From Xenorhabdus sp. BG5 (GTDB lineage Bacteria > Pseudomonadota > Gammaproteobacteria > Enterobacterales > Enterobacteriaceae), in NCBI RefSeq assembly GCF_015163665.1, contig NZ_JADEUG010000006.1, positions 1-64,000 on the forward strand: 64,000 nt of DNA, read 5' to 3'. Below the pieces are notes generated by a model, which was not told where the DNA came from, ran no database searches, and saw only the letters and a list, made by a program, of their open reading frames with translations. Positions 8,637 through 18,017 of this stretch are shown here, one piece after another. Position 1 is the stretch's first letter. Each line of letters begins with the position of its first letter. Position numbers and translations under genes: made by a program.

Positions 8637-9509
8637 ATGAATACCTATGAACTTGATTGTCATATTGAGGGGATGAAACCTTTTGGCGTATTTATTACTC
8701 CCAATTACCCTGATCAGGATATTACCACTCTGTCAGTTGATGCTTTGCGTGAATTAGCTCGTACTCATCTGCTGGTTGTATTGCGTGGCTTTCAATCCGG
8801 TTTTACGGATAAAGAGAAATTGGCGGAATATTCTGGCCGTTGGGGTGAAATCATGATGTGGCCATTTGGTGCTGTATTGGATGTTATGGAGCATCCAGAT
8901 CCGTCTGACCATGTTATGGACAGTGGTAATTTACCGTTGCATTGGGATGGAATGTATAGAGAAACAATTCCTGAATTTCAGCTATTTCACTGTGTTTCTG
9001 CCCCCGAAGCGGCTCAAGGAGGGCGCACCACGTTTGTCAACACGGAACAATTGATTATTGATGCCAGTGATGAAGAGCGTAATAGATGGAAAAATACCAC
9101 CATTACTTACCGTACAAGCCGCGTCACCCATTATGGTGGTGAAGTGGTTTCACCATTGGTTTGTTCTCACCCCGACGGCGAAAAATGGGTGATGCGTTAC
9201 AATGAGCCAATGGGTAAAGAAGATGTGAAGTATGCTGATCATCACGCTTTGAAGATAGATGGCATGTCACAGGAAGAGCAACAAGCCCTTGAGGAAACAC
9301 TGTATAACCGATTGTATGATCCGCGTTATTTCTACGCTCATCAATGGCAGTCTGGTGATATTGCGATTTGCGATAACTTCACTTTATTACATGGACGTGA
9401 AGCGTTTATTTCCCGTTCTCCTCGCCATATTCAGCGGGTGCATATCCACGGCGTGCCTGTGTGTAAGAATCACAGCTTCCGCACTATTACTGTTTCCAGT
9501 GCTGATTGA
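8637..9509 (+). CDS. isnB: Fe(II)/2-oxoglutarate oxygenase (IsnB/PvcB)
   Basis: 290 residues of the TauD-like fold. The iron ligands are His102, Asp104 (LHWDGM) and His252 (LLHGREAF), with Arg263/Arg267 placed to bind 2-oxoglutarate. In the rhabduscin pathway IsnB oxidatively decarboxylates the isonitrile-tyrosine to the vinyl isonitrile. It lies 44 bp after isnA and 19 bp before the glycosyltransferase, consistent with co-transcription. The ribosome site AGAGAG precedes the ATG. Confidence 0.93.
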   Translation: MNTYELDCHIEGMKPFGVFITPNYPDQDITTLSVDALRELARTHLLVVLRGFQSGFTDKEKLAEYSGRWGEIMMWPFGAVLDVMEHPDPSDHVMDSGNLPLHWDGMYRETIPEFQLFHCVSAPEAAQGGRTTFVNTEQLIIDASDEERNRWKNTTITYRTSRVTHYGGEVVSPLVCSHPDGEKWVMRYNEPMGKEDVKYADHHALKIDGMSQEEQQALEETLYNRLYDPRYFYAHQWQSGDIAICDNFTLLHGREAFISRSPRHIQRVHIHGVPVCKNHSFRTITVSSAD

Positions 9510-9528
9510 GTAGAAGGAGACTCGATTA

Positions 9529-10818
9529 ATGTCTCGTATTGTTTTAGCGGCTATTGCAACGCCTGGCCATGTTTTTCCAATATTCACTATTGCGGAACAT
9601 TTAATAGGGCAGGGACATGATGTCACCATATTCAGTGGTTCCTTGTTTCAACAGCAAACGGAAGCGTTAGGGGCTACTTTTGTTCCTTTCGATGAGCAAG
9701 TGGATATTGATTACCGTTGTTTGGAAAAATATTTTCCTGAACGGGCAGAACTTCCGCCGGGAAATGCTCAGATGGCGCTGGCGTTAAGGCAATTTTTTGC
9801 TGCACCTATTCCTGTGTTGTCGAAACAATTACTGCAAGTTATTGACGAGGGACAAGCTGACCTGCTGATTATCGATAATACTTTTTATGCCGCGTTGCCG
9901 TTATTGCAGAAACCGGCTGAAAAACGTATCCCTGTCATTGCTATTGGTGTTACGCCCCTGGCGTGGTCAGCAAAGGATGCCATATTCTGGGGCGCGCGGA
10001 TACCACCTGAATTATTACCTGCTGATTTGACACGCGAGCAATTAGTCGATGAGGAAACGCACCAATTAATTGAGCAGGTCAGGACAGCATTCAACCAGTC
10101 GCTTGCGGCGGTGGATTGTCCCCCACTGACAACGGATCACAATGATGTTTTGATGAGCGGGGTTGATCGTTTCTTACAACTGGCAACGCAATCATTTGAA
10201 TTTTCTCGTGATGATTTACCTGAAACGGTGAATTTTATCGGATCGTTGCCGGTGAAAGTGAAAGATGATAAAACGCAAATCAGTTGGCCGGATGAAAGCC
10301 TGCCGTTGATCTTGGTGACTCAGGGAACACTGGCTAATATTGATTTTAACCAATTGATATTGCCCACATTGCGTGGGTTAGCAACGTTGCCGGTTCGGGT
10401 ATTAGCGATTACAGGCGGTCGTTCTATCGATGTCCTGGGAAAAGACCTTCCAGAAAATGCCAGAGTGGTCGAGTATCTCAATTTTGAACACTGGCTCCCC
10501 AAAGCAGCCATTTTTATTACTAATGGTGGTTATGGTTCTCTGAATTCAGCCATTCGTCATGGCGTACCTTTGGTGGTCGCGGGAACAGGAGATGGTAAAT
10601 TAGAAGCTGTCGCTCGTGTTATCTGGTCACGTTGTGGTATCAGTTTGCATACTGATACACCTAATGAACAGCAGTTATATCAGGCAGTGACAAGGATATT
10701 ATCTTCCCCGATATGGCGCCAGCAGTCACAGATCATTAAGGCTGATTATGCTGCCCATAATGCTTTGGCATCAATAACTCATCATGTTAATGAATTGATT
10801 GCCCAATATACGCATTAA
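9529..10818 (+). CDS. Glycosyltransferase of rhabduscin locus (UGT/MGT fold)
   Basis: 429 residues. The N-terminal domain opens with ATPGHVFPIFTIAEHLIGQG (acceptor side, GT-B fold). The C-terminal nucleotide-sugar motif is at about 323-365: HWLPKAAIFITNGGYGSLNS, then HGVPLVVAGTGDG. The usual HGG and DQ residues appear as NGG and GDG, a small deviation from the family consensus. Its neighbours suggest transfer of the 4-deoxy-aminosugar (acetamido) moiety of rhabduscin to the phenol. The last codons (YTH-stop) lie inside a 105-bp repeat element. AAGGAGA precedes ATG 9529. Confidence 0.88.
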   Translation: MSRIVLAAIATPGHVFPIFTIAEHLIGQGHDVTIFSGSLFQQQTEALGATFVPFDEQVDIDYRCLEKYFPERAELPPGNAQMALALRQFFAAPIPVLSKQLLQVIDEGQADLLIIDNTFYAALPLLQKPAEKRIPVIAIGVTPLAWSAKDAIFWGARIPPELLPADLTREQLVDEETHQLIEQVRTAFNQSLAAVDCPPLTTDHNDVLMSGVDRFLQLATQSFEFSRDDLPETVNFIGSLPVKVKDDKTQISWPDESLPLILVTQGTLANIDFNQLILPTLRGLATLPVRVLAITGGRSIDVLGKDLPENARVVEYLNFEHWLPKAAIFITNGGYGSLNSAIRHGVPLVVAGTGDGKLEAVARVIWSRCGISLHTDTPNEQQLYQAVTRILSSPIWRQQSQIIKADYAAHNALASITHHVNELIAQYTH

Positions 10819-10911
10819 ACTTCAAATTGCAATTTACAACACGCTATGAAACCTGATTTCTCCCCGCTTGGCGGGGAGAAATCACACGCATTTTGAAGTT
10901 AGATTGGTATA
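10807..10911 (+). repeat. 105-bp palindromic repeat, copy 1
   Basis: The ends are TATAC-N6-AACTTCAA(A/G), giving imperfect terminal inverted repeats. The centre is a perfect 13-bp stem, GATTTCTCCCCGC (10855-10867) and GCGGGGAGAAATC (10871-10883). Copies 2 and 3 downstream are the reverse complement and have the same length. It overlaps the glycosyltransferase stop. The TA ends and lack of coding suggest a MITE of the Tc/mariner-IS630 kind. Confidence 0.85.
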
Positions 10912-10945
10912 GATATTATGTCTGTCTACAACAGGGTAAATGGAG

Positions 10946-10976
10946 CGCGGTACGTTTTTCTTACCGCGTTCTTTTA
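10946..10976 (+). terminator. Terminator after rhabduscin operon
   Basis: Stem CGCGGTA / TACCGCG with a T-rich loop, followed by TTCTTTTA. It sits between convergent units (glycosyltransferase and yceI). Confidence 0.65.
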
Positions 10977-10979
10977 TGA

Positions 10980-11561
10980 TTAGACTTTTTCTCGCACGCC
11001 TTCAACGGAAATGATCAGTTCGACTTCCTGAGATTTTGGCCCCAGATCTTCTTTGATATTAAAGTCTTTTAGTTTGAGTTTGGCTGTCGCTTCAAAACCA
11101 GCACGGTAGCCACCCCACGGGTCGTTTCCTGCATTGATCAATTTTGCGTCCAGTGTGACAGGTTTAGTCACACCATTTAATGTGAGATCGCCGGTAATAA
11201 AGTAATGTCCATCTTCTTTCTTAACATTCGTTGATGTGAATTTAGCTTCAGGATATTTATTGCTGTTCAAAAAGTTAGGTCCACGTAAATGCTTATCTCG
11301 TTCGGCATGTTTGGTATCGACACTATCGGTTTTGATAACCACATTCACTTTATCATTTGCTGGGTTTTGCGGATCAAAAGTAAAGTTACCATCGAAATCT
11401 TTAAAACCGCCATAAAGCCAGCTAAATCCTAAATGCTGAATACGAAATTCAATAAAGGCATGTTGGCCTATTTTATCGAACTTATAATCAGCAGCGAGTG
11501 CGTTTCCTGTACTCATGAGCCATCCCCCTACGGTCAGGGCTACTAGCGTCTTTTTCAGCAT
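10980..11561 (-). CDS. yceI: YceI family periplasmic protein
   Basis: 193 residues. The signal peptide ends at ALA around residue 23. The lipocalin-like YceI domain shows [20 protein letters not shown], then [19 protein letters not shown] and [15 protein letters not shown]. The family binds isoprenoid/quinone-like lipids, with roles linked to acid or osmotic stress. It lies 21 bp downstream of a cytochrome b561 gene, the same order as E. coli yceJ-yceI, so they form an operon. Confidence 0.93.
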   Translation of the reverse strand: MLKKTLVALTVGGWLMSTGNALAADYKFDKIGQHAFIEFRIQHLGFSWLYGGFKDFDGNFTFDPQNPANDKVNVVIKTDSVDTKHAERDKHLRGPNFLNSNKYPEAKFTSTNVKKEDGHYFITGDLTLNGVTKPVTLDAKLINAGNDPWGGYRAGFEATAKLKLKDFNIKEDLGPKSQEVELIISVEGVREKV

Positions 11562-11582
11562 AATAATTCTCCAAAAGTCATT

Positions 11583-12137
11583 TTAATTTGGTTTATAACC
11601 AAATATTCTTTTTAGGGTGGTATCACGATCAATAAAGTGATGTTTCAGTGCCGCAAGCCCATGTAATAGGGAGAGCACGACAACAGTCCAGGCAAGATAA
11701 AGATGAATAACGCCCGCCGTATCAGCCTGTATGCCCTGGCCTGTGATGGTTGCAGGGATTTCAAACCAGCCAAAAATGCTGATAGGCTGCCCATCGGCTG
11801 TAGAAATGAGATATCCACTAAATAGAATACCAAATAAGGCGATATAGAGAGTGAGTTGCATTAGTTGTGAACTGATGCGTATAAAAAGACTGTAGCTTGC
11901 CAAAGGTTTTGGTGGCGGCGAAATGAATCGCCATATTACCCGAATAATCATGATAATAAATAATAAACTACCTATACTTTTATGCAGTTCAGGAGCACGA
12001 TGATACCAGTTATCATAGTAACTTAATGTAACCATCCATAATCCAAGTGCAAACATTCCATAAACAGCGAGCGCGACTAGCCAATGAATTAAAATAGAAA
12101 TATGACCAAAGCTGGTGGAAGTGTTTTTGAGTGACAT
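11583..12137 (-). CDS. yceJ: Cytochrome b561 family protein (YceJ)
   Basis: 184 residues with four transmembrane helices. Paired His residues in the helices (ISILIHWLVALAVYG, ELHKSIGSLLFI, IHLYLAWTVVVLSLLHGLAALKHH) would ligate two b hemes. It is a di-heme inner-membrane electron carrier, upstream partner of yceI. AAGGATATAAT precedes the start. Confidence 0.92.
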   Translation of the reverse strand: MSLKNTSTSFGHISILIHWLVALAVYGMFALGLWMVTLSYYDNWYHRAPELHKSIGSLLFIIMIIRVIWRFISPPPKPLASYSLFIRISSQLMQLTLYIALFGILFSGYLISTADGQPISIFGWFEIPATITGQGIQADTAGVIHLYLAWTVVVLSLLHGLAALKHHFIDRDTTLKRIFGYKPN

Positions 12138-12454
12138 ATTATATCCTTATTTTTAATATAAAGATGTTTCTACAATATAGACGAGAGTTTTTAAAGTGCA
12201 TAGTGAATTAATTTCTTTATTTTGTGTGTTATTTTGTTTTTTTATGGGGTGTTATTCTAATAATATGGCATTTTATAATGGATTAGCTAATTTATTATTT
12301 CCATAGGAAAATATAATATTTTGATATAATCACACTATTCTATTATTCTAAATAGCATTTCAACATGGCAGGCGTATTCCTTACGCCGCGCGGGGTAAGG
12401 AACTCCAACATGTGATACTCTCAGTATGATGAAAACCCATTTAGAGAGAAAGAA
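12138..12454. other. Intergenic region between yceJ and GST gene
   Basis: About 315 bp, AT-rich at the left and holding divergent promoters. Apart from a GC-rich hairpin at 12377-12402 I see nothing else in it. Confidence 0.6.
12377..12402. repeat. GC-rich hairpin upstream of GST gene
   Basis: TTCCTTAC and GTAAGGAA arms enclose a GC-rich loop, and AACATG occurs on both flanks. It resembles the small palindromic repeats elsewhere in this window but is not a copy of the 105-bp family. Confidence 0.45.
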
Positions 12455-13084
12455 ATGTATACATTGTGGATAGCCAATAAAAATTACTCTTCCTGGTCAC
12501 TGCGTCCGTGGATTTTGCTCAGGGCGCTGAATATTCCTTTTAATGAGAAGTTGAGCTATTTTGAAGATGGTAAAAGCAGCCGTGAGAAATTCCAGGCATT
12601 TTCACCTACGGGTTTGGTTCCTTGTTTGATTGATGGAGAGATTACTGTTTGGGATTCTCTGGCAATTATCGAATATATTGCTGAGGATCATGCTCAAGTT
12701 TGGCCATCAGATAAAACAGCCAGAGCATGGGCGAGAAGTGCTGCGGCGGAAATGCATTCTGGTTTTGCGACATTACGCCAGCTTTGCCCGATGGATTGTT
12801 CTATTCATAATGAGTTTAATGAAATAACTCCCGAATTGCAGTGCGATATTGAACGAATTGATGCACTTTGGGCAGAAGGGCTAACTCGGTTTGGTGGTGA
12901 ATGGCTGGCGGGAGATAAATTCACGGCTGTCGATGCATTTTATGCCCCTGTGGTTTTCCGTGCTCAAACCTACGGATTGAAATTTTCTGCAATCAGTCAG
13001 GGATGGGTTAATCGTATGTTAAAGCATCCAGCTATTATGGAATGGACAGAGTCTGCGTTAAAAGAACCGAAGATAGCACATTAA
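12455..13084 (+). CDS. Glutathione S-transferase family protein
   Basis: 209 residues. The thioredoxin-like domain opens with LWIANKNYSSWSLRPWILLR (candidate catalytic Ser near 12-14) and has the cis-Pro/SNAIL-like segment TGLVPCLIDGEITVWDSLAIIEYIAE. The all-helical domain has TAVDAFYAPV. Substrate unknown. A single gene preceded by AGAGAAAGAA. Confidence 0.88.
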   Translation: MYTLWIANKNYSSWSLRPWILLRALNIPFNEKLSYFEDGKSSREKFQAFSPTGLVPCLIDGEITVWDSLAIIEYIAEDHAQVWPSDKTARAWARSAAAEMHSGFATLRQLCPMDCSIHNEFNEITPELQCDIERIDALWAEGLTRFGGEWLAGDKFTAVDAFYAPVVFRAQTYGLKFSAISQGWVNRMLKHPAIMEWTESALKEPKIAH

Positions 13085-13162
13085 TTCATATTTTATGAAA
13101 AAAAAGTTATGATTCAGGGTGCTTTGTGTACCCTGATTTAATAACCTATTTTTATAGTTAAT

Positions 13163-13267
13163 TATACCAACCTAACTTCAAGATACGTGTGATATCTCCC
13201 CGCGAAGCGGGGAGATATCAGGTTTCATAGCGTGTTGTAAATTGCAACTTGAAGTTTAATGCGTATA
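13163..13267 (-). repeat. 105-bp palindromic repeat, copy 2
   Basis: Reverse complement of copy 1 with few differences. The central stem is GATATCTCCCCGC / GCGGGGAGATATC. Ends are TATAC and GTATA. Confidence 0.85.
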
Positions 13268-13362
13268 TATATTTTTTTTGTATTTATCAAAATTATAAAT
13301 TAGGTGATTATTTAAATTATTTTTAAATCACTTTAATAAGTACGTGTTTATTTATTCATTTT

Positions 13363-13467
13363 TATACCAATCCAACTGCAATATGTGTGTTATATTTCCC
13401 CGCGCAGCGGGGAAATATAAGGCCTTGCCTCGTCTTGTGGATTGCAACTTGAAGTTTGTTGAGTATA
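13363..13467 (-). repeat. 105-bp palindromic repeat, copy 3
   Basis: More diverged copy in the orientation of copy 2. The central stem is TATATTTCCCCGC / GCGGGGAAATATA, and the right end retains ATTGCAACTTGAAGTTT. It ends 43 bp before the next start codon. Confidence 0.8.
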
Positions 13468-13510
13468 TACATGATGTGTTCTTCATTCTATGGAGCAAAA
13501 AGGATAACGG

Positions 13511-14341
13511 ATGGATTGGGAAAATATTGTTTTTAGTGGGATTTTCAGTGGATTAGTTGGAGGTATTCTCTGGACTATACAGAAAAAAGGTAGAATGAGT
13601 AAGAACGTATCCATTGTGATCTTTATTATTGCCACAATTGGTTGGAATGTGTTTGATTTTAAAGTATTGCGCAGTACTAAAGGGGGTATTATTGACGGTA
13701 CGGATCTTGTAATCGAAAAAGAAGATGAACCCATTTTTCTGACTATTAAAAACAAAGATCCGAAACTTTATGATGAGTTTAAACAAAAGATTCTGGCTTT
13801 GCAGAAAGAAGGAAAAAGCCACGATGTCATTTATGGTGAAGTGGTGAATAAGTTAATTTCTCTGGTCAATAAGCGTATTTTGTTTGCTCTTGATAAAGAT
13901 ATTGTCGCTCATGCGCAATTGGTGATAAAACAGATGGAGTTTTTGCAGCAAGTAAGTGCTGAAAAATGTCTCAGGTTTGTTTTTCCAGAGATGAACAAAA
14001 ATGTTTATGATCTTTTGGAAATATCAAAATCGTTTCCAAAAGAGTTGTATAACCAACGGATTAAAGCTGATAGGGAGTTGATTATTTCCTCTTATAGTGA
14101 GCAGCAGTATCAATCCTCAGACAAGGATGATGTTCTTGCCTTACAAGATCTGGAAACAATTATGGTTGATATGGTGCATAAATATGGGGAAGACATTACC
14201 TTGTTGGACTCTTATCAGAGTGTTACTACGAATAAAGAGAAAAGCTGTGAGCTACTTATTGATATAAATAAAAGATTTATTGAATTACCACCAGAGAGAG
14301 CCGCTCGCTTATATCGTTATTTGATGAGTCAGAGTCAATAG
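13511..14341 (+). CDS. Hypothetical membrane-anchored protein
   Basis: 276 residues, not recognised. Two transmembrane segments lie at the N-terminus (about 6-23 and 33-50), followed by a soluble, mostly helical and charged domain (FKQKILALQKEGKSHDVIYG, later LQDLETIMVDMVHKYGEDI). The C-terminal domain would probably be cytoplasmic. It is flanked by repeat elements on one side and a hairpin on the other, and is not part of an operon. AAAGGATAACGG precedes the ATG. Confidence 0.7.
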   Translation: MDWENIVFSGIFSGLVGGILWTIQKKGRMSKNVSIVIFIIATIGWNVFDFKVLRSTKGGIIDGTDLVIEKEDEPIFLTIKNKDPKLYDEFKQKILALQKEGKSHDVIYGEVVNKLISLVNKRILFALDKDIVAHAQLVIKQMEFLQQVSAEKCLRFVFPEMNKNVYDLLEISKSFPKELYNQRIKADRELIISSYSEQQYQSSDKDDVLALQDLETIMVDMVHKYGEDITLLDSYQSVTTNKEKSCELLIDINKRFIELPPERAARLYRYLMSQSQ

Positions 14342-14389
14342 AATATAAAGGATTTCTCTATATACTATTCAATAGAGTCAATCCATTGT

Positions 14390-14424
14390 AGCTGCTAACA
14401 TTTTCCTCATTCATGTTAGCAGCT
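14390..14424. terminator. Hairpin after the hypothetical membrane protein gene
   Basis: Perfect 12-bp stem AGCTGCTAACAT / ATGTTAGCAGCT with an 11-nt loop. There is no T-run, so termination is only probable. Confidence 0.45.
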
Positions 14425-14492
14425 GTCTCATCAAATCTAACTACCATTTCACTTTAAAAATCAATAGATAAAAGCGTTAACCTGTTCATCTG

Positions 14493-14520
14493 AAAAAAAA
14501 GCTCCGTGTAGGAACGGAGC
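14493..14520 (-). terminator. Terminator of the prpBCDE operon
   Basis: Read on the minus strand: stem GCTCCGT / ACGGAGC, then eight T. It lies about 100 bp beyond the prpE stop. Confidence 0.85.
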
Positions 14521-14620
14521 TGGAATGGGTAAAAGTAGCTGGGAAAATGTAGTACAAAGGTATAATAACTCTGCAACATTAAATGCGGATTAAACAAAGA
14601 AGAGATGAGCATATGATTGC

Positions 14621-16507
14621 TTAATGGGAAATTGCATCCCGAATGGCTTCCAATGAAGCGGGGTTCTCAATCAGGGCAATATCGCTTGGCTCACGTCCTT
14701 CACAAATGGCCTGCATGGTACGGCGCAACATTTTTCCTGAACGCGTTTTCGGTAATTGTGTCACAAAATAGACGCGTGCCGGACGGCCAACGCTGCCGAT
14801 TTTTTTATCCACCAATTCCATTAATGCTTTCTCTAAGGTGGCAAAATGGTCAGCATTCTGGATTTCTCGTCCTTCTTTGAGGACAGCAAACGCCACGGCG
14901 GCTTGCCCCTTCACTTCATCCTTGATACCAATGACGGCAACTTCGGCGACATCTTCGTGGCTGGCAATGCACTCTTCAATCTCCCGCGTTCCCAAACGAT
15001 GGCCGGAAACGTTAATCACATCATCCGAACGTCCCAGAATAAAATAATAACCCTCGTTGTCACGTATTCCCCAGTCAAACGTCGAATAGACTTGCTGGTC
15101 AAAGTGACTCCAGTAAGTATTAATGAAACGGGGATCGTCGCCATAGATAGTCTGGATGCAACCTGGCGGTAAAGGGCCTTTGATGACCAGCATTCCCTTT
15201 TCATTATCACCACATTCCTGACCAGTCAGTTCGTTGAGCAGCTTGACGTTAAAACCGTACATGGGAAAACCGGTGCTACCAAAACGGCCTGGCCTGTCAT
15301 CCAGACTGCGGGCAATCGCCATAATGGGCCAGCCCGTTTCAGTTTGCCAGTAGTTATCAATGACAGGCACATTAATGGTTTCGGCAATCCAACGGGCAGT
15401 ATGTTCATCAAGCGGCTCTCCCGCTAAATAGAGTGTTTCAAGCGATGAGATATCATATTTGGCGATACAATCCGTCGGGTATTTTTTCAAAACGCGGATT
15501 GCCGTAGGGGCAGAAAACATTCTGGTGACACGATATTTTTCGACAATTTGCCACCAAATGCCCGCATCTGGGCGTATCGGGAGACCTTCATACATGATCG
15601 TTGCCATGCCGGCGATTAAGGGAGCATAGACAATATAAGAGTGTCCGACAATCCAGCCAATATCCGATGTGCAGAAAAAAACGCCGCCTGCCTTACCGCC
15701 AAAAATAACGCCCATTGATGTCGCCAGCGCCACGGCATAACCGCCGACATCGCGTTGAACCCCTTTCGGGGTTCCGGTTGTGCCTGATGTATAGAGAACA
15801 CAAGAAGTTTCATTGGATTCGAGCCATGTGACAGGGATTTCCGCATCAAGATGCTTCTGCCGTAATGTGGCAAAATCGACATCCCTGCCATTCACCCAAT
15901 GAATATCGGACAACCCACGATCCACCATCAAAACATGGCGTGGCGTGTGCCTGGCTAATTCAATGGCCTCATCAAGCAGAGGCTTATAAGGAATGATTTT
16001 TCCCCCACGTGAACCCGCATCCGCGGAGACGACTAAAACCGGTTCGGCGTTATCTAATCGGGTAGCGAGGCTGTGGGAAGCAAATCCCCCAAATACGACC
16101 GAATGGATTGCCCCAATACGGGCACAGGCCAGTAAAATAAACAGCGCTTCGGCGACCATTGGCATGTAAACAACAACACGATCGCCTTTTTTTACGCCGA
16201 GCGACAACATGATAGCGGCGGCGCGATTCACTTCCCGATGCAGTTCTTTATAGGTGAAAACTTGCTCGCTATTGGTTTCCATTGATATGGCAATCAGTGC
16301 GCTGGCATCGGGTTGGATTTCCAGCCAGCGGTCTAGTGCGTTGTAGCAGAGATTAGTTTTTCCGCCACAAAACCAATGGGCAAACGGAGGATGACTATGA
16401 TCCAGGGTTTGTGCAAAAGGCTGTTGCCAGTGTATGCGTTTGGCCTGTTCTGCCCAAAAAGTATCGGGATCATCAATGGAATGCCGATAGAAATCTTGGA
16501 ATGACAT
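14621..16507 (-). CDS. prpE: Propionyl-CoA synthetase
   Basis: 628 residues from the ATG giving MSFQDFYRHS, chosen because GGAGGG sits just upstream and the length then equals E. coli PrpE. It activates propionate to propionyl-CoA via an adenylate. The adenylation motif is YTSGTTGTPKGV, and the catalytic lysine in KTRSGKMLRR is Lys592, the site acetylated in Salmonella PrpE. Last gene of the methylcitrate operon. Confidence 0.96.
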   Translation of the reverse strand: MSFQDFYRHSIDDPDTFWAEQAKRIHWQQPFAQTLDHSHPPFAHWFCGGKTNLCYNALDRWLEIQPDASALIAISMETNSEQVFTYKELHREVNRAAAIMLSLGVKKGDRVVVYMPMVAEALFILLACARIGAIHSVVFGGFASHSLATRLDNAEPVLVVSADAGSRGGKIIPYKPLLDEAIELARHTPRHVLMVDRGLSDIHWVNGRDVDFATLRQKHLDAEIPVTWLESNETSCVLYTSGTTGTPKGVQRDVGGYAVALATSMGVIFGGKAGGVFFCTSDIGWIVGHSYIVYAPLIAGMATIMYEGLPIRPDAGIWWQIVEKYRVTRMFSAPTAIRVLKKYPTDCIAKYDISSLETLYLAGEPLDEHTARWIAETINVPVIDNYWQTETGWPIMAIARSLDDRPGRFGSTGFPMYGFNVKLLNELTGQECGDNEKGMLVIKGPLPPGCIQTIYGDDPRFINTYWSHFDQQVYSTFDWGIRDNEGYYFILGRSDDVINVSGHRLGTREIEECIASHEDVAEVAVIGIKDEVKGQAAVAFAVLKEGREIQNADHFATLEKALMELVDKKIGSVGRPARVYFVTQLPKTRSGKMLRRTMQAICEGREPSDIALIENPASLEAIRDAISH

Positions 16508-16543
16508 AATCCCTCCTACATTCATCTCTCACGGGTATACAAA

Positions 16544-17995
16544 TTATATGACATATAAATCAAGGTATTCGTTTACCGGGATGTCTCTCAATGACATCAG
16601 GTCAAGAGATATTGCTAAAATTTTTTGTTGTTGCTCTTGCGGGAAGCGACGCGCCAGATTGGTTTTGAATTTCTCCTCTAATAGCGGAATGCCATCTTTA
16701 CGGCGACGAGCGTGTCCAATCGGGAATTCGACTTTAACTTCATCCAATTGGGTGCCATCGGTGAATATCAACGTCAGCGCATTGGCAATGGAGCGTTTTT
16801 CGGGATCATGATAGTCACGGGTGAAATCGGGGTCTTCGAGGCAGACTATTTTTTCCCGCAAGACGTCAATGCGTGGATCGGCAGCGATATCATCTTCATA
16901 ATCCGCCGCCGTCAGACGACCAAAAATCAGCGGAACGGCCACCATATATTGAATGCAGTGATCCCGGTCAGCGGGATTGTTCAATGGCCCCTGTTTATCA
17001 ATGATTCTGATACAAGCTTCGTGGGTACGTATAGTGATTTGAGCAATATCTTCAATGCCCTTGCCGTGCTCTTTCAGTTGCTGATGCAGAAGTATGGCCG
17101 CTTCCACCGCAGTTTGTGAATGGAATTCTGCCGGAAAAGAGATTTTGAACAGCACATTTTCCATGACATAAGAACCATAAGGGCGCTGGAATTTGAATGG
17201 CTGACCATTGAACAGAACGTCATAAAATCCCCAGGTTTTGGCAGATAATACAGAGGGATAGCCCATTTCACCTGTTTGGGCTATCAGAGCCAGACGCACG
17301 GCACGGGAAGTTGCATCCCCCGCTGCCCAGGATTTGCGCGAGCCGGTATTGGGGGCATGGCGATAGGTTCTCAAGGATTGTCCGTCAACCCAGGCCAATG
17401 AAACCGCACTTAATATTTCTTCACGTTTCAGCCCTAACAGTTGAGCGACAACCGCCGTGGAAGCCACTTTGACTAAAACGACATGATCCAATCCGACTTT
17501 ATTGAACGCATTTTCTAATGCCAGACAGCCTTGAATTTCATGCGCTTTGATCATCGCAGCCAGAACATCCCACATGGTGAGTGGCTTTTCTCCGCGGGCA
17601 ATGGCATTTCTGGACAGCCAGTCGGCGGTGGCAAGTATTCCGCCAAGATTATCAGAAGGATGTCCCCATTCGGCCGCCAGCCAGGTGTCATTGAAATCGA
17701 GCCAGCGAATCATTGCACCAATGTTGAATGCAGCCTGAACAGGATCAAGCTGGAATTGGGTTCCTGGTACGCGTGCGCCATTAAGCACCGTTGTTCCCGG
17801 CACAATGGGCCCTAATAGTTTTGTACAGGCGGGGTATTCCAGCGCTTCTAATCCACAACCCAAAGTATCTATCAGGCAGTGGTGGGCTGTGGCATAAGCA
17901 ATTGGGGATATAATGGTGTAGTCCATGACATAATCCACAATATCTACAATCACCTGATCGTAATCAGGGCGGTTGTTAACAACAGAGGTAGACAT
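16544..17995 (-). CDS. prpD: 2-methylcitrate dehydratase
   Basis: 483 residues of the MmgE/PrpD family, spanning the whole protein. Blocks seen: [57 protein letters not shown]. It converts 2-methylcitrate to 2-methyl-cis-aconitate. It lies 22 bp after prpC and 36 bp before prpE. Confidence 0.96.
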   Translation of the reverse strand: MSTSVVNNRPDYDQVIVDIVDYVMDYTIISPIAYATAHHCLIDTLGCGLEALEYPACTKLLGPIVPGTTVLNGARVPGTQFQLDPVQAAFNIGAMIRWLDFNDTWLAAEWGHPSDNLGGILATADWLSRNAIARGEKPLTMWDVLAAMIKAHEIQGCLALENAFNKVGLDHVVLVKVASTAVVAQLLGLKREEILSAVSLAWVDGQSLRTYRHAPNTGSRKSWAAGDATSRAVRLALIAQTGEMGYPSVLSAKTWGFYDVLFNGQPFKFQRPYGSYVMENVLFKISFPAEFHSQTAVEAAILLHQQLKEHGKGIEDIAQITIRTHEACIRIIDKQGPLNNPADRDHCIQYMVAVPLIFGRLTAADYEDDIAADPRIDVLREKIVCLEDPDFTRDYHDPEKRSIANALTLIFTDGTQLDEVKVEFPIGHARRRKDGIPLLEEKFKTNLARRFPQEQQQKILAISLDLMSLRDIPVNEYLDLYVI

Positions 17996-18017
17996 AATTA
18001 ATCCTTAAATCGAATTA

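Larger units (their letters stand above)
13085..13510. other. Non-coding region holding two repeat copies
   Basis: No gene seen. It contains two same-orientation copies of the 105-bp element whose left ends are exactly 200 bp apart, separated by AT-rich sequence. Confidence 0.7.

Noticed and set aside
14617-14880. Plus-strand frames across the prp operon
   Set aside because: Several 60-135 codon frames there are antisense to long, well conserved prp genes.
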